This document shows, in pieces, positions 19,667-29,455 of a stretch of 64,000 nt of DNA. The notes under the pieces are model-generated. The model worked only from the letters and a program-made list of their open reading frames with translations, was not told where the DNA came from and ran no database searches. Positions within the stretch are counted from its first letter, which is position 1. The number at the start of each line of letters is the position of its first letter. A program made the position numbers and the translations under genes. The stretch comes from Euglena gracilis (taxonomy: Eukaryota; Euglenida; Euglenophyceae; Euglenales). The DNA is taken from assembly GCA_039621445.1 (NCBI GenBank), contig CP154955.1, positions 39,998,426-40,062,425 on the forward strand, written 5' to 3'.

Positions 19667-20630
19667 GGACGCGTCCGCCCAGCGAGGTGCGCCGCTCAGG
19701 TCCTTCAGCTGAAGTGGGCTCCTCGACTGGCTGCTCTGTCAACGGGGTTTCCCCGGAAACGGGGAGCTTGAGGTGTAATACCTCAGGCGTGTGGGGTACC
19801 GCCTCCGGCGGGTTTTCCCGCGGAGGGGTCGGTTCGCCCGGCGTACCCAGTGACGATGGTGACAGTGGGACAGGTGTCATTTCACCTGTCGGCGATCGTG
19901 GGCGCTCGGCAGTTTCTGCCACAGTGTCCAGCATCACGACCGACGGGCTACGGGTTTCCCGTGCCGGAGGTTCCGCCGGCTGAGGTTCATCCTCGGCCAT
20001 TGGGACCGGTTCTTCCGTCTCCTCCGCTTCCGGAGGTGACTCCTCTGTGTGTAGCTGTGCTGCATAGCGCGAGTCTTTTCTGCTTCTGTAGCATCCTTGT
20101 ACATCTGACAGGCAGAAAAAGCCAATACTTTCACTCCTGTCAGAATTGGGGTAGGGGGGTGGCCACGTCGATCGCACCCAGCTTCCGGGTGGTGGTTGAG
20201 GCTCATCCTCGTTGATCAAGCAGAGGTCTTCCCACTGCGATCGACGGTTCCATCCCATGCCATACTCTCCCGTGTCTTCCAGGAAAGCAGGCAATGGGAC
20301 CGCGTAGCGAGGCTGGGTGACCTCACGTGCCGCGAAAAAAACTTCGAACTCCTGCCAATCCTGGATATCCCCGAACTGGTTGTCCAGGTGTTCCCGGAGG
20401 CCGATTTCTGCCCCGGGCCAGTCCGGCCGCAGGTTCATCATGCGTCGGTCTGGGTCATACGGTCTAGCGTCTTCTTCGGTGTATCCCCGAGGTAACCACT
20501 TTCTGTGGATATCCACATCGGTGGTCATCTGTTCCAGGAAATACATGTAAACCTCCAGGACGTAGGTAATCCACGCCCTGTGCCAGTATTGTTGCAGTAG
20601 AAATATTTTCTGCCGGCGCAATTTCAGCAA
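19560..20630 (-). CDS. Family U copy 2, 356-residue ORF (unknown function)
   Basis: The N-terminal 110 residues are the aromatic-rich module (QQYWHRAWITYVLEVYMYFL, then LRPDWPGAEIGLREHLDNQF), homologous to 69-626. The rest is acidic and proline-rich, up to SLGGRVLGG. Hairpins lie in the coding sequence at 19802-19826 (GCGGG TTTT CCCGC with an outer CCTCC/GGAGG stem) and 19869-19890 (8-bp arms GACAGGTG/CACCTGTC). The frame is intact over its length, but neighbours need frame changes to join it. That could mean introns or decay. No catalytic motif seen. Confidence 0.6.
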   Translation of the reverse strand: MLKLRRQKIFLLQQYWHRAWITYVLEVYMYFLEQMTTDVDIHRKWLPRGYTEEDARPYDPDRRMMNLRPDWPGAEIGLREHLDNQFGDIQDWQEFEVFFAAREVTQPRYAVPLPAFLEDTGEYGMGWNRRSQWEDLCLINEDEPQPPPGSWVRSTWPPPYPNSDRSESIGFFCLSDVQGCYRSRKDSRYAAQLHTEESPPEAEETEEPVPMAEDEPQPAEPPARETRSPSVVMLDTVAETAERPRSPTGEMTPVPLSPSSLGTPGEPTPPRENPPEAVPHTPEVLHLKLPVSGETPLTEQPVEEPTSAEGPERRTSLGGRVLGGFAVTDRSGHSTWHCSQLFHSCSGNCSAGGRNT

Positions 20631-20786
20631 CTTTCGGTCTTGTGTCCCGATCTGGGGATTCCGGCACTGATGCAGGAGAAATCTCCTGATCGGCTGGCTG
20701 CCGGCATTCTCGGCAGTCGGAGGCGGTTTTCTGCGTTCTCCGAAACCCCAGAAGTCAACAATATGAGTTTCCTTGCAAAACTGGCA

Positions 20787-21662
20787 TTACAGTTTGTATC
20801 CTTGACGGTAGGCGGGGTACACGTCCAACACCTTGAACAGCGTGACATACATGCTGTCCAAGAATACTTGGAGGTTGCTCGTGAACATTACCGCAGCCTG
20901 CACCTTGAGGTTCTCAGGCAGGGGGTAATACTTCCACTGGATTCCCAGTGCTCCGACGAAATACATGTGGTTGAAGATTTCCTTCAACTGTACTACGAAC
21001 GTTTCGTCGTCTACACATGTGTTTAAACAGTCGATGTATGTCAGACCGTTTCGGTCGGTGAAAATGCCGAAGTTCTGGCAGGGATATCCCAACCAGAACC
21101 ACAGCTCCCAGAAACTGGACATCCGGTCCAGGACCATTTCATCCGAATGAGGGTATTCACCAAACGCATGAAGTTCGGAACTGTAGAAAAATCTTTTGCA
21201 GTGATCGTACATACGATTCTGCACCACCTCGAGCACCGCATCCGGTGGTCGGTGGATCACGTTGCCTGCGCGTGTAAACTTCCGAACGTCCTCGTCGATT
21301 TTCGACCAGATCTCCTCAAGGTAACTGAATACCACAGAAACGTCATCATCCTTCGTTTTCGAAGGTGCGGCGGCTTTTCCGCCTTTTCCTGCTGGGGGTC
21401 CGGCAGATTTTCCGCCTTTGCCTGGAGCTGGCCAAGCGGCTTTTCCGCCTTTGCCAGGTGGGGCTTTCCCACCTTTCTCCTGGCCTTTACCTTTCCCCTT
21501 ACCCTTGCCTTTCCCTTTACCTTTACACTTCGTGTCTGACAGCCATTCGAGAGTCGCCTGGTATTGCCAGTATTCTGCGTCTTCCGCAGTATGCACCAGG
21601 TAAGTCACGGATTTCGTGCTAGGCGTCCGAGCAAATTCCTGCTCAGCATCACCACGATTCAA
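20787..21662 (-). CDS. Family U copy 2, 291-residue ORF with Lys-Gly repeats
   Basis: Residues about 1-45 contain YLVHTAEDAEYWQYQATLEW. Residues about 46-60 are a Lys-Gly repeat, followed by several GKGGKA units to about residue 100. Residues 105-291 look folded and aromatic-rich: VVFSYLEEIWSKIDEDVRKF, MSSFWELWFWLGYPCQNFG and YIDCLNTCVDDETFVVQLKE. It lies upstream of the 356-residue frame, in the same orientation. The homologous region of copy 1 would lie before the window. The basic repeats suggest nucleic-acid binding; this is inference only. Confidence 0.6.
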   Translation of the reverse strand: MNRGDAEQEFARTPSTKSVTYLVHTAEDAEYWQYQATLEWLSDTKCKGKGKGKGKGKGKGQEKGGKAPPGKGGKAAWPAPGKGGKSAGPPAGKGGKAAAPSKTKDDDVSVVFSYLEEIWSKIDEDVRKFTRAGNVIHRPPDAVLEVVQNRMYDHCKRFFYSSELHAFGEYPHSDEMVLDRMSSFWELWFWLGYPCQNFGIFTDRNGLTYIDCLNTCVDDETFVVQLKEIFNHMYFVGALGIQWKYYPLPENLKVQAAVMFTSNLQVFLDSMYVTLFKVLDVYPAYRQGYKL

Positions 21663-21810
21663 GTAAACCGGTGCGACCGGGGTGGTCGGGTTTCCCGACG
21701 TGCCCGTTCTGCCGTCACATCTGGCGCTTGCGAAGCTTCCTCGCCAGTGTCGACGTGCATCGCCGCGGGCAGATTTTACGACCTAGGCGAGCGGCGCTAT
21801 GGCTGCGGCG

Positions 21811-22206
21811 TCAGATGTTGCGGACCGCGGTCACGCTTGCCGGCGGCAGAGCTGGTGGGTCGTGCTGTTGGCGCTTCCGCCACAGCAACATCCGCGCTGG
21901 TTGACCCGATCGTGATGGAGGGGGAACTCTGGTGAGAGCCGTGACAGCAGCATCATACTGCTTGCGCTCTTCCCTTGTCATCTCCGCCCCGGAAGGGTAT
22001 CCCTGTCCTGGGGAAACAGGTGGCTGACGTGCGAGTTGTCTCTGGATCGCCACAGCATATTCATACTGTTGACTGTCCTCCTCAGTGTAGAACGGCCGAC
22101 CTGTCCACGTTTTAACGGCTTCATCCCGTGCCTGTGGGACCGGGGCTGCACGAGGCGCTGCCGCGGCTTCCCGCGAGCGAACGCTTCGGGCGCTGTCAGA
22201 CGTCAC
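21811..22206 (-). pseudogene. Family U copy 2, 131-residue frame
   Basis: Short frame with a helical, basic and Gln-rich part (FYTEEDSQQYEYAVAIQRQL, then EMTREERKQYDAAVTALTRV). The two similar stretches EEDSQQYEYAVAI and REERKQYDAAVTA look like an internal repeat. No known domain. A GTCGGG TTT CCCGAC hairpin lies upstream of the next ORF at 21685-21699. It probably joins the flanking frames as one protein. Confidence 0.45.
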
Positions 22207-22329
22207 GGGAGGGTTTACCTCCGCTGGACGTCTGGGGATAGGGTCAGGGAGAGTAGGGTGGGGTGCGGGTGGATACAGATACTGATCTCGTGATCCTGGT
22301 CTGTCCGCATAGACAGGCCCAGGGGCCGC

Positions 22330-23028
22330 TCACTGGGGATAATCCCCAGAGACGGTGTACTGAGACACATGCTCCTGCGCGGGGGAATCCCGCCGGGGCA
22401 TGCGCTCAGGGGACCGAAGGGTACTTTCTTTCACCCGTGGCTGCTCGCTCCGGACAGGTGCTTCCCCTGTCTCTTCCTTGGGTAATCCGGGGGAGTGAGC
22501 ACGAAAATGTGCAGTGTAAGTGCCAACCGGTGGGACCTGCCGTGCTACCTGTGGCTGGACTTCCACGCCCAGGTCACGTATTGTGATGTCCGCCGCGAAT
22601 CCCGACGTGGCCGAATCGGTGTAATACACCGAACCGGTCATCGTCGCCTGGGCGCGCATACACCACATGGCGGGGGGTGTGTTCGCGATGGTAAGTATCT
22701 GACGGCAGTGGTCATCCCACAATACCTGTGTGAGTTGATCAATGGCCGGGTTTGCACTCATACGCATCACCCGGTTCATCGTCTCCGCCGTGTGGTGTAT
22801 CATCACACCAGCATACGGTGGGAGGCGACGAGAGCCTGATGGCTGAGATGACCGCGCTTCCGCGGGCATCTGGGATAACCTGGTACTGCTGCTGGCTTCA
22901 GGGTTTCCCTGAGCCGCAGTCCGTACAGGTGGCTGTGTACCGTATCTGTACGCATATTGGTCTGGTTGAGGGTGAGTGGTGGGGTGGTAAGGCGGTCCCC
23001 CGCCTGGCTCCCTTCCACCGGGCAGCAT
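22330..23028 (-). CDS. Family U copy 2, 232-residue first ORF
   Basis: This is the most 5' frame of copy 2. The ends are Pro/Ser/Arg-rich. A central part of about 90 residues looks folded (PPYAGVMIHHTAETMNRVMR, then DQLTQVLWDDHCRQILTIAN and MWCMRAQATMTGSVYY). A 7-bp hairpin CTGGGGA/TCCCCAG with loop TAA lies at 22333-22349, at the C-terminus. The chosen start MLPGGREPGG is the first Met of the frame. Chromovirus A2 ends about 130 bases upstream. Function unknown. Confidence 0.55.
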   Translation of the reverse strand: MLPGGREPGGGPPYHPTTHPQPDQYAYRYGTQPPVRTAAQGNPEASSSTRLSQMPAEARSSQPSGSRRLPPYAGVMIHHTAETMNRVMRMSANPAIDQLTQVLWDDHCRQILTIANTPPAMWCMRAQATMTGSVYYTDSATSGFAADITIRDLGVEVQPQVARQVPPVGTYTAHFRAHSPGLPKEETGEAPVRSEQPRVKESTLRSPERMPRRDSPAQEHVSQYTVSGDYPQ

Positions 23029-23261
23029 GTTACCGCCCGGGGTCGGTACGGTGGGTTGGTTGGGTTGTTGGTGTTGGGTTGGTAAGGGTGCCTTTCCCTG
23101 CTTAACTATTGTCTGGTAAAACTTCTGCGGAAAGAAGGAATGATAAGAATCAATGATAAAAGAAAAGAAAACAACATGGGTTCCCCATGCGTTCTCAAAA
23201 ACTTGTCATGGAAACATCAATGTTATGCTTCTTGTTCCACAGCTTCCAATCTTGCTGGACA

Positions 23262-23879
23262 TTACCCAACAAAACTGGTTGCTGGCTCCCAAGTGTCCTC
23301 CTCGGGCCCATACCCTTTCCAGCGGACATTCCAAAGGTGCACACCTTTGTCGATTTTGTGATCGATGATTTTATCGACTACAAAATCGTCCGTCTCAGGT
23401 AATCTGGAACGGGGTTTGAAGTGCAGACACGGGATGGGTTTCCCATCCGGTGGTGACAGGTATGGTTTGAAGTCGTCCATATGAACGTCCTCAACACCAT
23501 TCGGTAATGCAACCTTGTAACGCCCGCTGGTACCTAGTCTTTCTGGGATTTCACAGGGGCCGAGCCAGATGGGGTCCAGCTTGGAAGACTGCATGCGAGT
23601 ACGGCTATTCCGTACCCACACGCGGTCACCGGGACTACACACTGGTGACTTGAAATTCTGCAAAAAAGATTTCCGTTTATTTGCATGAATTTCAGTGACT
23701 CGCTTCTGGACTGCAGAACGTAGATTTTCTACTTCTGCAAACCAGGTCTGGCAGCTTACACTCGTTCGGGCGGGTCTCTCCGAGGGGATATCCCCTATGG
23801 CCGGAGGGTCCCGTCCGAAAACCAATTTATAGGGGGAGTGTGGCAAAACCAACCCTGGTAGGGTACTGATATAAAACAA
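23262..23879 (-). CDS. Integrase C-terminus and chromodomain of A2
   Basis: An intact 205-residue frame. It begins in the integrase C-terminal part (FYISTLPGLVLPHSPYKLVF), passes through the linker (SPVCSPGDRVWVRNS) and IWLGPCEIPERLGTSGRYKV, and ends in a complete chromodomain (DDFVVDKIIDHKIDKG, then WNVRWKGYGPEEDTWEPATS). It is the best-preserved chromodomain in the window. A hairpin GGATGGG/CCCATCC with loop TTT lies at 23432-23448 within the frame. Confidence 0.85.
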   Translation of the reverse strand: MFYISTLPGLVLPHSPYKLVFGRDPPAIGDIPSERPARTSVSCQTWFAEVENLRSAVQKRVTEIHANKRKSFLQNFKSPVCSPGDRVWVRNSRTRMQSSKLDPIWLGPCEIPERLGTSGRYKVALPNGVEDVHMDDFKPYLSPPDGKPIPCLHFKPRSRLPETDDFVVDKIIDHKIDKGVHLWNVRWKGYGPEEDTWEPATSFVG

Positions 23880-23924
23880 AGACCATGGTACAACTGATAT
23901 CCAGTTGCTGCGCGAGTCAGCCAG

Positions 23925-24630
23925 TTAAAGGCGAAGCATATTCACGACGGATTTCACGGCTGACTCGGCTCTGCCATTGCCTTTGGGTCGGTATATAATG
24001 GAAAAATGTTGCTCGATTCCGAGTAAACCGCACAAAGTGGTAAAAAACCTTGAAGAAATCAAATGGCCTGGATCACTCACTATTTCATTCGGTAAACCCA
24101 TTAAGCAAATGCATTTCTCCAAAAATATACTTGCCAAACTTTGGGCAGTCAACCCTGACTTCCTGGCATGGAATGGCTACAATGTACCCACTCAGCCTGC
24201 AGACGACAACAAAAACGTAATCGTAAATTTTGTCGGCCGTTCCTTTGCACGGTTCTAATTCCATAAAATCCATGCAGAGGGACGTACAAATGTTAGGGGG
24301 TACGGTGAAAAAGTACATCGTACCAGGGGGGGTACCTCTGCGGGGTTTTACCGCTTGACAAATTTGACACCGTTGCGCTATCCGAAAACAGCGTGAGTAG
24401 AGCTCCTTTTCGCTCAGGGTTGTACAGTACCTGCGACCCACCAACGAAAGAAGTTTGGGGGCCCCACGGTAACCTTGGTTGTGATACCACAAAATAGCAT
24501 CATCAACCAGGTCCTGGGGGATACAATATTTGTAACCCGATTCATTGCGAAAATCCAACCGTAAAGGTGAAAGAGTGTAATTCTCCAGCACTTCGCCATT
24601 ATGAAGTCTGGTGACGATGGTGTTATACAC
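23925..24630 (-). pseudogene. Integrase zinc domain and core of A2
   Basis: The frame at 24630-24085 has the zinc-binding part (WYHNQGYRGAPKLLSLVGRR, then CFRIAQRCQICQAVK) and the start of the core (LCMDFMELEPCKGTADKIYD) with the first catalytic Asp. The second frame (24152-23925) has NEIVSDPGHLISSRFF with the second Asp and RPKGNGRAESAV with the Glu. All three acidic residues are therefore still present, but split by a frameshift near 24130. Confidence 0.82.
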
Positions 24631-24999
24631 CGGATCACGACTTTAATCCCATTCACGAAAGAAGAGTGGGGAAGGGGACTCCGTGCGCGTAATACGCTGG
24701 GGTCCGGATGTGCTTCCACGTCCAGTGCCTTCCGCGCACTGGTGCGACCAGGAATACTTGTGACACAGGAAAAACATCCAAAAGATTGTCCGCAGCGTCG
24801 TTTCGACCAGCGTAGTCGTCGGCTTCCTGACTTCCATGAAAAGTCGCGTCTCCCTCACCGGGTTACCAGGGTAATACCAAGGGGCCCGACTGAGCGGATC
24901 CGCTACTTTTTGTGTGTGACCAGGGGTATAAATAACCACAATGTTGAGTTGACTCAAGAACTCATGCAATCTGCATCGCCAAAGATTAGTGCTTGACAA

Positions 25000-25620
25000 T
25001 TCTGTTTTTGAATGAAGTGGGCGAAGTCCCTTTTGAATTACAGTTTTTTTATTTTTTGACAGGACATATGTGATAATTCCACATTGAATGGTTTGCAGGC
25101 ACTTGTTGTGTCATACGACGCAGAGCGTTGAAATAAACGCTATGTGACAGGGATGCCCAGGCACAGCTGGCCACGTGTGGTTGCAGAATGGAGGAAACCC
25201 ATTCTGAAAAATGTCCTTAACAGAGCCTATCTGGCCCGTATTCAAGTAAAAACCATTATTGTGTGGTTTCAGAAACCGTTGAAGGCTTTGTAAACAGCAG
25301 GTGTATGACCTTTTTCCAGTCAAGTTCATTTAAGAGTAGGGGCAATCGCCCGTTTGCACATTCCATCCGCCGGAATCAGCTCGGAAGTCAAAGGGGACTC
25401 TGCCGTGTCGAAAGGCGTCAGCTTTCGTGAAGCTTTCGTGTTGATACAGCTGTCCTTTTGGCCTGCAGTAGTTCAGAAAATGTATCAGAACGTCCTCTCT
25501 TCCATCTGCAGGCAACCAAATGTCTTACCGTAGGCAGTTGACACAGAAAACTGGTACTGTTACATCACACCCTCTGTCTTCTTCGGACCATCGGAAGTTG
25601 TCCAGTTTTGTCCATTGAAA
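25000..25620. other. Region without a recognised gene
   Basis: Minus-strand frames at 25515-25330 and 25329-25111 are short and show no motif. They may be the decayed C-terminal part of U copy 3, which they follow, but I see no clear match. Confidence 0.3.
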
Positions 25621-26549
25621 AATGGTAACCACCGCAAATCAAAGCCGCTGTGTTTGGAACGAATTCATTGTGATGAAATGTTTTTCATTTTTTGTCGACG
25701 TAAAAGACATGCACGGCGGGCATGCTGTTACATTTGTGGCAAACAGTGCAGAGCCACGTTGCTTGGCCATTCGGGCCATTGCTAAGGAGGAATATTTCTC
25801 TAATTGTGCAAGCACTCTTGGTGATTTGGCATTGTAGACTCTCCGAATATGGCAAACACAGTAGTTCCATTTCTGGTCGTTGAAAAAACGTGGTTCAATC
25901 CACTTGCTCGACAGAATGCCGTGTTCGCGGGCTGATTGTATCATGGAAATGCATTGTTTGACGCTCGGCAGGTTGGAGACGATTTCTTTTTGCCAAAGGG
26001 TGGCATTATCTTCAACAGGAGGTTTTTCTCGTGCGACGTCTCAGACGTTGTGTCTTGTCGTGCCATACCTCGCAGTGTAGATGTTACCTGGCGTCTCCCA
26101 GTCACTTCAGTGTAAACTGGCGCTGGTGTGGTAGAAGCTGGGGTCTCCCGCTTTACTGATTTGCTGCCCCTTCTCCTAGGTGGAGGTGGTATTGGCTCGT
26201 TGCGTCGTCTTGCAGGTTTGCACGGTTCTACAGGTTGTGAATGAGCCTTAGGTTTACTGCATTTTTCTTTCCGCTGTGGTGGACAGAGGCGTTCTGGAGC
26301 AATCTTTGGTGCAGGTTTGGCCGTTGGTGTAGTGGTAGATAATATCTCAGAAGCAGTCTGTACCACCTGTTCAGGTGTATGTTCCACTACGGGCATTGTT
26401 TCATGTGGATTTGTTTCGACCGTAATCGCTTCAGTTGTTGTCTGTGTACCAGGCGTATGCTTCTGTCCACTTTCGTTGAGGAAGTTAGGATGAAAGCAGA
26501 TCCTATTACGATTCTTAATGGGTGCCCCTTCTCTCTCCACGGGTGGCAT
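25621..26549 (-). pseudogene. Family U copy 3 (diverged)
   Basis: The 202-residue frame (26549-25941) is a Pro/Lys/Arg-rich linker like those of copies 1 and 2. Downstream, in shifted frames, are SPRVLAQLEKYSS and the Cys/His motif ATWLCTVCHKCNSMPAVHV, a TGA, then KTFHHNEFVPNTAALICGG. The Cys of VPNC is Thr here. The motif was translated directly from the complement of 25640-25770. Relative to SPRVLAQ it is shifted by one frame, as in copy 2. Copy 3 is much more diverged than copies 1 and 2 are from each other. Confidence 0.6.
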
Positions 26550-26760
26550 TCCTTTATATTCGTACTCCCTTCTTTTCTCCGTACCGGACTTGGATATCCA
26601 GTCCGTCTTCCCTGCATTGCTCCGTGCTTTGTTCCTTGGGAAGTGGGAAAAGGGTTTTTCTGTTACCGTGAGCCTCAGTTCACAAGTACGTGCGCCAAGG
26701 CGAAAGCGAAGGCTTTTTGGGAAATGGGAAAAGGGAATTGGGAATCAGACACACACTTGG
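26545..26760 (+). repeat. Repeat R, copy
   Basis: It shares GGACTTGGATATCCAGTCCG-like sequence, CTGCATTGCT, CTTGGGAAGT and GCGAAGGCTTTTTG with 27115-27330. The two direct copies are about 570 bases apart and clearly diverged. They could be solo LTR fragments or a MITE. Confidence 0.6.
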
Positions 26761-27114
26761 TAGCAGATTAGTTTGACCCTACGTTGACTGCCAGCGGATG
26801 GCCCCTGCACCGTTATTACACGGTCACAGCATCAGCTCCCGGCTTCTAGTAAACGTCTAAGCAGACCAGCACGCTCCGGAAGGAAATATACGGTATTACC
26901 CGTTACAGCCCCTCTGGTGCCAGCACAACTGCTTAGTTTTGTGTTTTTTTGCTGTTTTTGCCATCAGAAAGATGCAAAGCACAGGCCCCAACCATCCATT
27001 CGATTAGGCGTTATTACAGGCATCATTGCAAGATATTGACCAAGAAACAGGGGATTGGAAGCTTTTACGTGAAAGTGCTTCCAATTCCCACCGCGATGAG
27101 GCTCAATTGGTTCA

Positions 27115-27330
27115 ATTGTGTAATTATGTTATGCTTTTCCTTCCTTTTTCGACGGACTGAACTTGGATATCCAGTCCGCCCTCTCTGCATTGCTTTCTGC
27201 TTCGCTTCTTGGGAAGTTGGAAAAGGGGGATTATCTGTCACTCTTATCTTCAGCTCCCACGTAGATGCGCCAGGGCGACAGCGAAGGCTTTTTGCGATTT
27301 GGGAAAGGGAATTAAGAATAAGACGTGCAC
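27115..27330 (+). repeat. Repeat R, copy
   Basis: Direct copy of 26545-26760 and inverted copy of 16266-16460. It lies just before the coding part of chromovirus B. CTTGGATATCCAGTCCG forms a small inverted repeat around GATATC. Confidence 0.6.
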
Positions 27331-27389
27331 TGAGGAACGGTTGGTTAAGCTAATGGAACAAGTATCGCAGGATTACAAAGGGATGGTAT

Positions 27390-28100
27390 TTTGGTCATCG
27401 GACTTCCAGACCCCCCCCCTCGAGAGAGGCAAATATGGTTATGCACACATACCGTTGAAGGAGGGGGCAAAGCCAACCAGACAGAAGTGTTTTTACACAC
27501 ACGATGAGAGGAAAGAGGCACTGGAAAAAATCACCAAAGACCGGCTCGACAAAAAATGCATTGAGCCAGCCACAGCCAGAAATTATGAATGGCTGTCCCA
27601 AACTTTTCCAGTTCAAAAGAGATCCAACGATTTTCCTTGAAGTAGTGGACCCCCCAAAGGGGCCCAAACAACCAAGGCGATGCTGCTACCTCCTCCCCAG
27701 AATTAAAGGCATTTTTGTCAAACATGGTGCATAGCAATTGTTTTCGATTATTGGTTTGAAGCAAGCTTTTCACCAACCAACCTAACACCCAGAAAGTCGA
27801 TCCATAGCGTGTTGTATACCCCCAAAGGCATTTTTATGTGGCGGGCGAACGTAACTGGTTTGGCAAAGGCCCCCCCCACAATTTGAGCAAAGGATCGAAG
27901 ACCGTTTGGCACCAGTCAGTGATATCGCCACAGGATACATGGATGACATACTGGTGGAGACAACGGTCGGGGAGTTGAGGGTCTAGTGGGGGCACACGAA
28001 AAGAGGTGTTGGAGGTGCTCATACCGAAGTTTTGGTGGCTGATGAATTCAAAGCAAAACTGTTGTTGAGGAGGTTGAATTTTGTGGGCAGATTTTAGGAA
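27390..28100 (+). pseudogene. Reverse transcriptase remnant of chromovirus B
   Basis: The N-terminal part reads YGYAHIPLKEGAKPTRQKCF and ERKEALEKITKDRLDKKCIE, the usual segment before gypsy RT fingers. The palm is recognised from ATGYMDDILVETTVGEL near 27930, containing the YMDD box. Between them FPVQKRSNDF and IGLKQAFHQPT can be read only by changing frame. There are at least four frame breaks, so it is not functional. Confidence 0.7.
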
Positions 28101-28875
28101 ATCAGACTATGAGACCAGCACCGGGTTACCTACGAGCGATCGAAAACTGGGAGGTTCCAAAAAACCATTACGAATTTGAAAGCCTTTTTGGGATTCACGA
28201 ATTATTACAACGCATACACTCACATGTATGCCGAAGTTGCAGCCCGGTTGCAAGACAAATTGAAAGGCCCCAGGGAGGTGGGAAAGAAAAAAAGTCGTAG
28301 GCATGTAGAGTTTGATGCGGCGGAATGAAAGGCTTTTGAGGACCTGAAAAGAAGGTTGTGTTCGGGCCTAATGTTGCAACGTGTAAACCAAGATAAACCC
28401 TTTCTGCTGAGGGTGGATTCCAGGTACACCGTAGGAGCAACGTTGGAGCAAACGAAGGAGGGGGAAGAAAGACGCACAGCCCAGGATGTGGTTGAGTAAA
28501 AAACTGTACCGGTGGCTTTTATTTCTCGAAAATTGACCAAAGGGCAAACAAAATCGACCCCCATGGAACTGTCGACGTGTGCCATAATTTTGGCACTACA
28601 AAAATTGGAGAGGTTCTTTGGATTTCAACCCATTTTGGTTTTAACCGGCCACAGCGCTTGGAGTGTTTGACAAGGGAAGTCCTTGACACCCCCCGTGGTC
28701 TGGTTGGGAGGAGGGCAGGATGGAATCAAAATTGTCTCCAAGTATGATGTGACCGTGGGAAATATCCCGGGTAGAGACAATACCATAGCGGACATCCTTC
28801 TTCAGTGGGCATCCCCGGCTTCACAAGCCACAAGGGACATAAGTAAGCACGGGTCGGCTGAGGACAAGTATTAAA
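28100..28875 (+). pseudogene. RNase H remnant of chromovirus B
   Basis: Across frames one reads NLKAFLGFTNYYNAYTHMYA (connection), then KAFEDLKRRLC, NQDKPFLLRVDSRYTVGATL, PVAFISRKLTKGQTKSTPME and LILQKLERFF-like sequence. After it come YDVTVGNIPGRDNTIADILL and SPASQAT, the normal end of RNase H. The catalytic-Asp position of DSRYTVGA is retained. There are several in-frame stops. Confidence 0.7.
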
Positions 28876-29455
28876 TGTAAAATTTTATGCAGGAGAAAAA
28901 AAGAAGAGGAAACACAGTGCCTGGCGATAAAAATGAAAAACAAGCAAAATATACGTAAAACCTGGATGCGGGGGGTGACAACCGGTAGTGGCAAAAACGT
29001 AACACCTGAAAACTAAAATGGAGAGTTGCACAAGGAATGGAACCAATGGTGGGGTGGACTGAGGACGAAAAAACACCCCTGTGGACACCCACTCACAAGG
29101 GCCCATAAAAACAAAGAAACGAGTTCGTTTTCGGGATCAGAGAGTGGGGGGCAGACGACCCCTGTCCCGCTCGAGGAGGGACACTAGTACGGAAGTTGTG
29201 GTGGCGCCCTACCAAGTACGATCCCTAAGGATATTCAGCCTGCATGGGTGCGTGATTGGGGGGAGCATATTCCCAATGTCCCACAGGGAAAGAAAAATAG
29301 GAAGTTACCAAAGTTGGTTCAGTTTGGCCCAAAAGCTATAAAGTCTTGAACGGCTCACTGTTTTTCGAGTAAAGGTTGTGTGTGCCTGAAAGTTTCAAAC
29401 CCTTGGTGATTTAAGAAAATCAAGAGTTTCTGGGGCACCGTGACACTGAAAAGGT

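Larger units (their letters stand above)
23160..24999 (-). mobile_element. Chromovirus A2 fragment (integrase and chromodomain)
   Basis: The minus strand reads from the end of RNase H (24999, EFLSQLNIVVIYTPGHTQKV) through integrase to the chromodomain. RT and everything upstream are missing. Its 3' end (23160-23260) is nearly identical, in reverse orientation, to the A4 end at 52420-52510. It has frameshifts at about 24130 and in the linker, so it is dead. Confidence 0.85.

Noticed and set aside
21480-21540. Telomere-like CCCTTACC/CCTTTACC repeat
   Set aside because: It is the coding sequence of the Lys-Gly repeat on the minus strand; codon-period variation explains it.
26545-27330. R repeats as the LTR pair of a short element
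   Set aside because: The copies are strongly diverged, no TG...CA ends or target duplication could be set, and the interior has no PBS or PPT.
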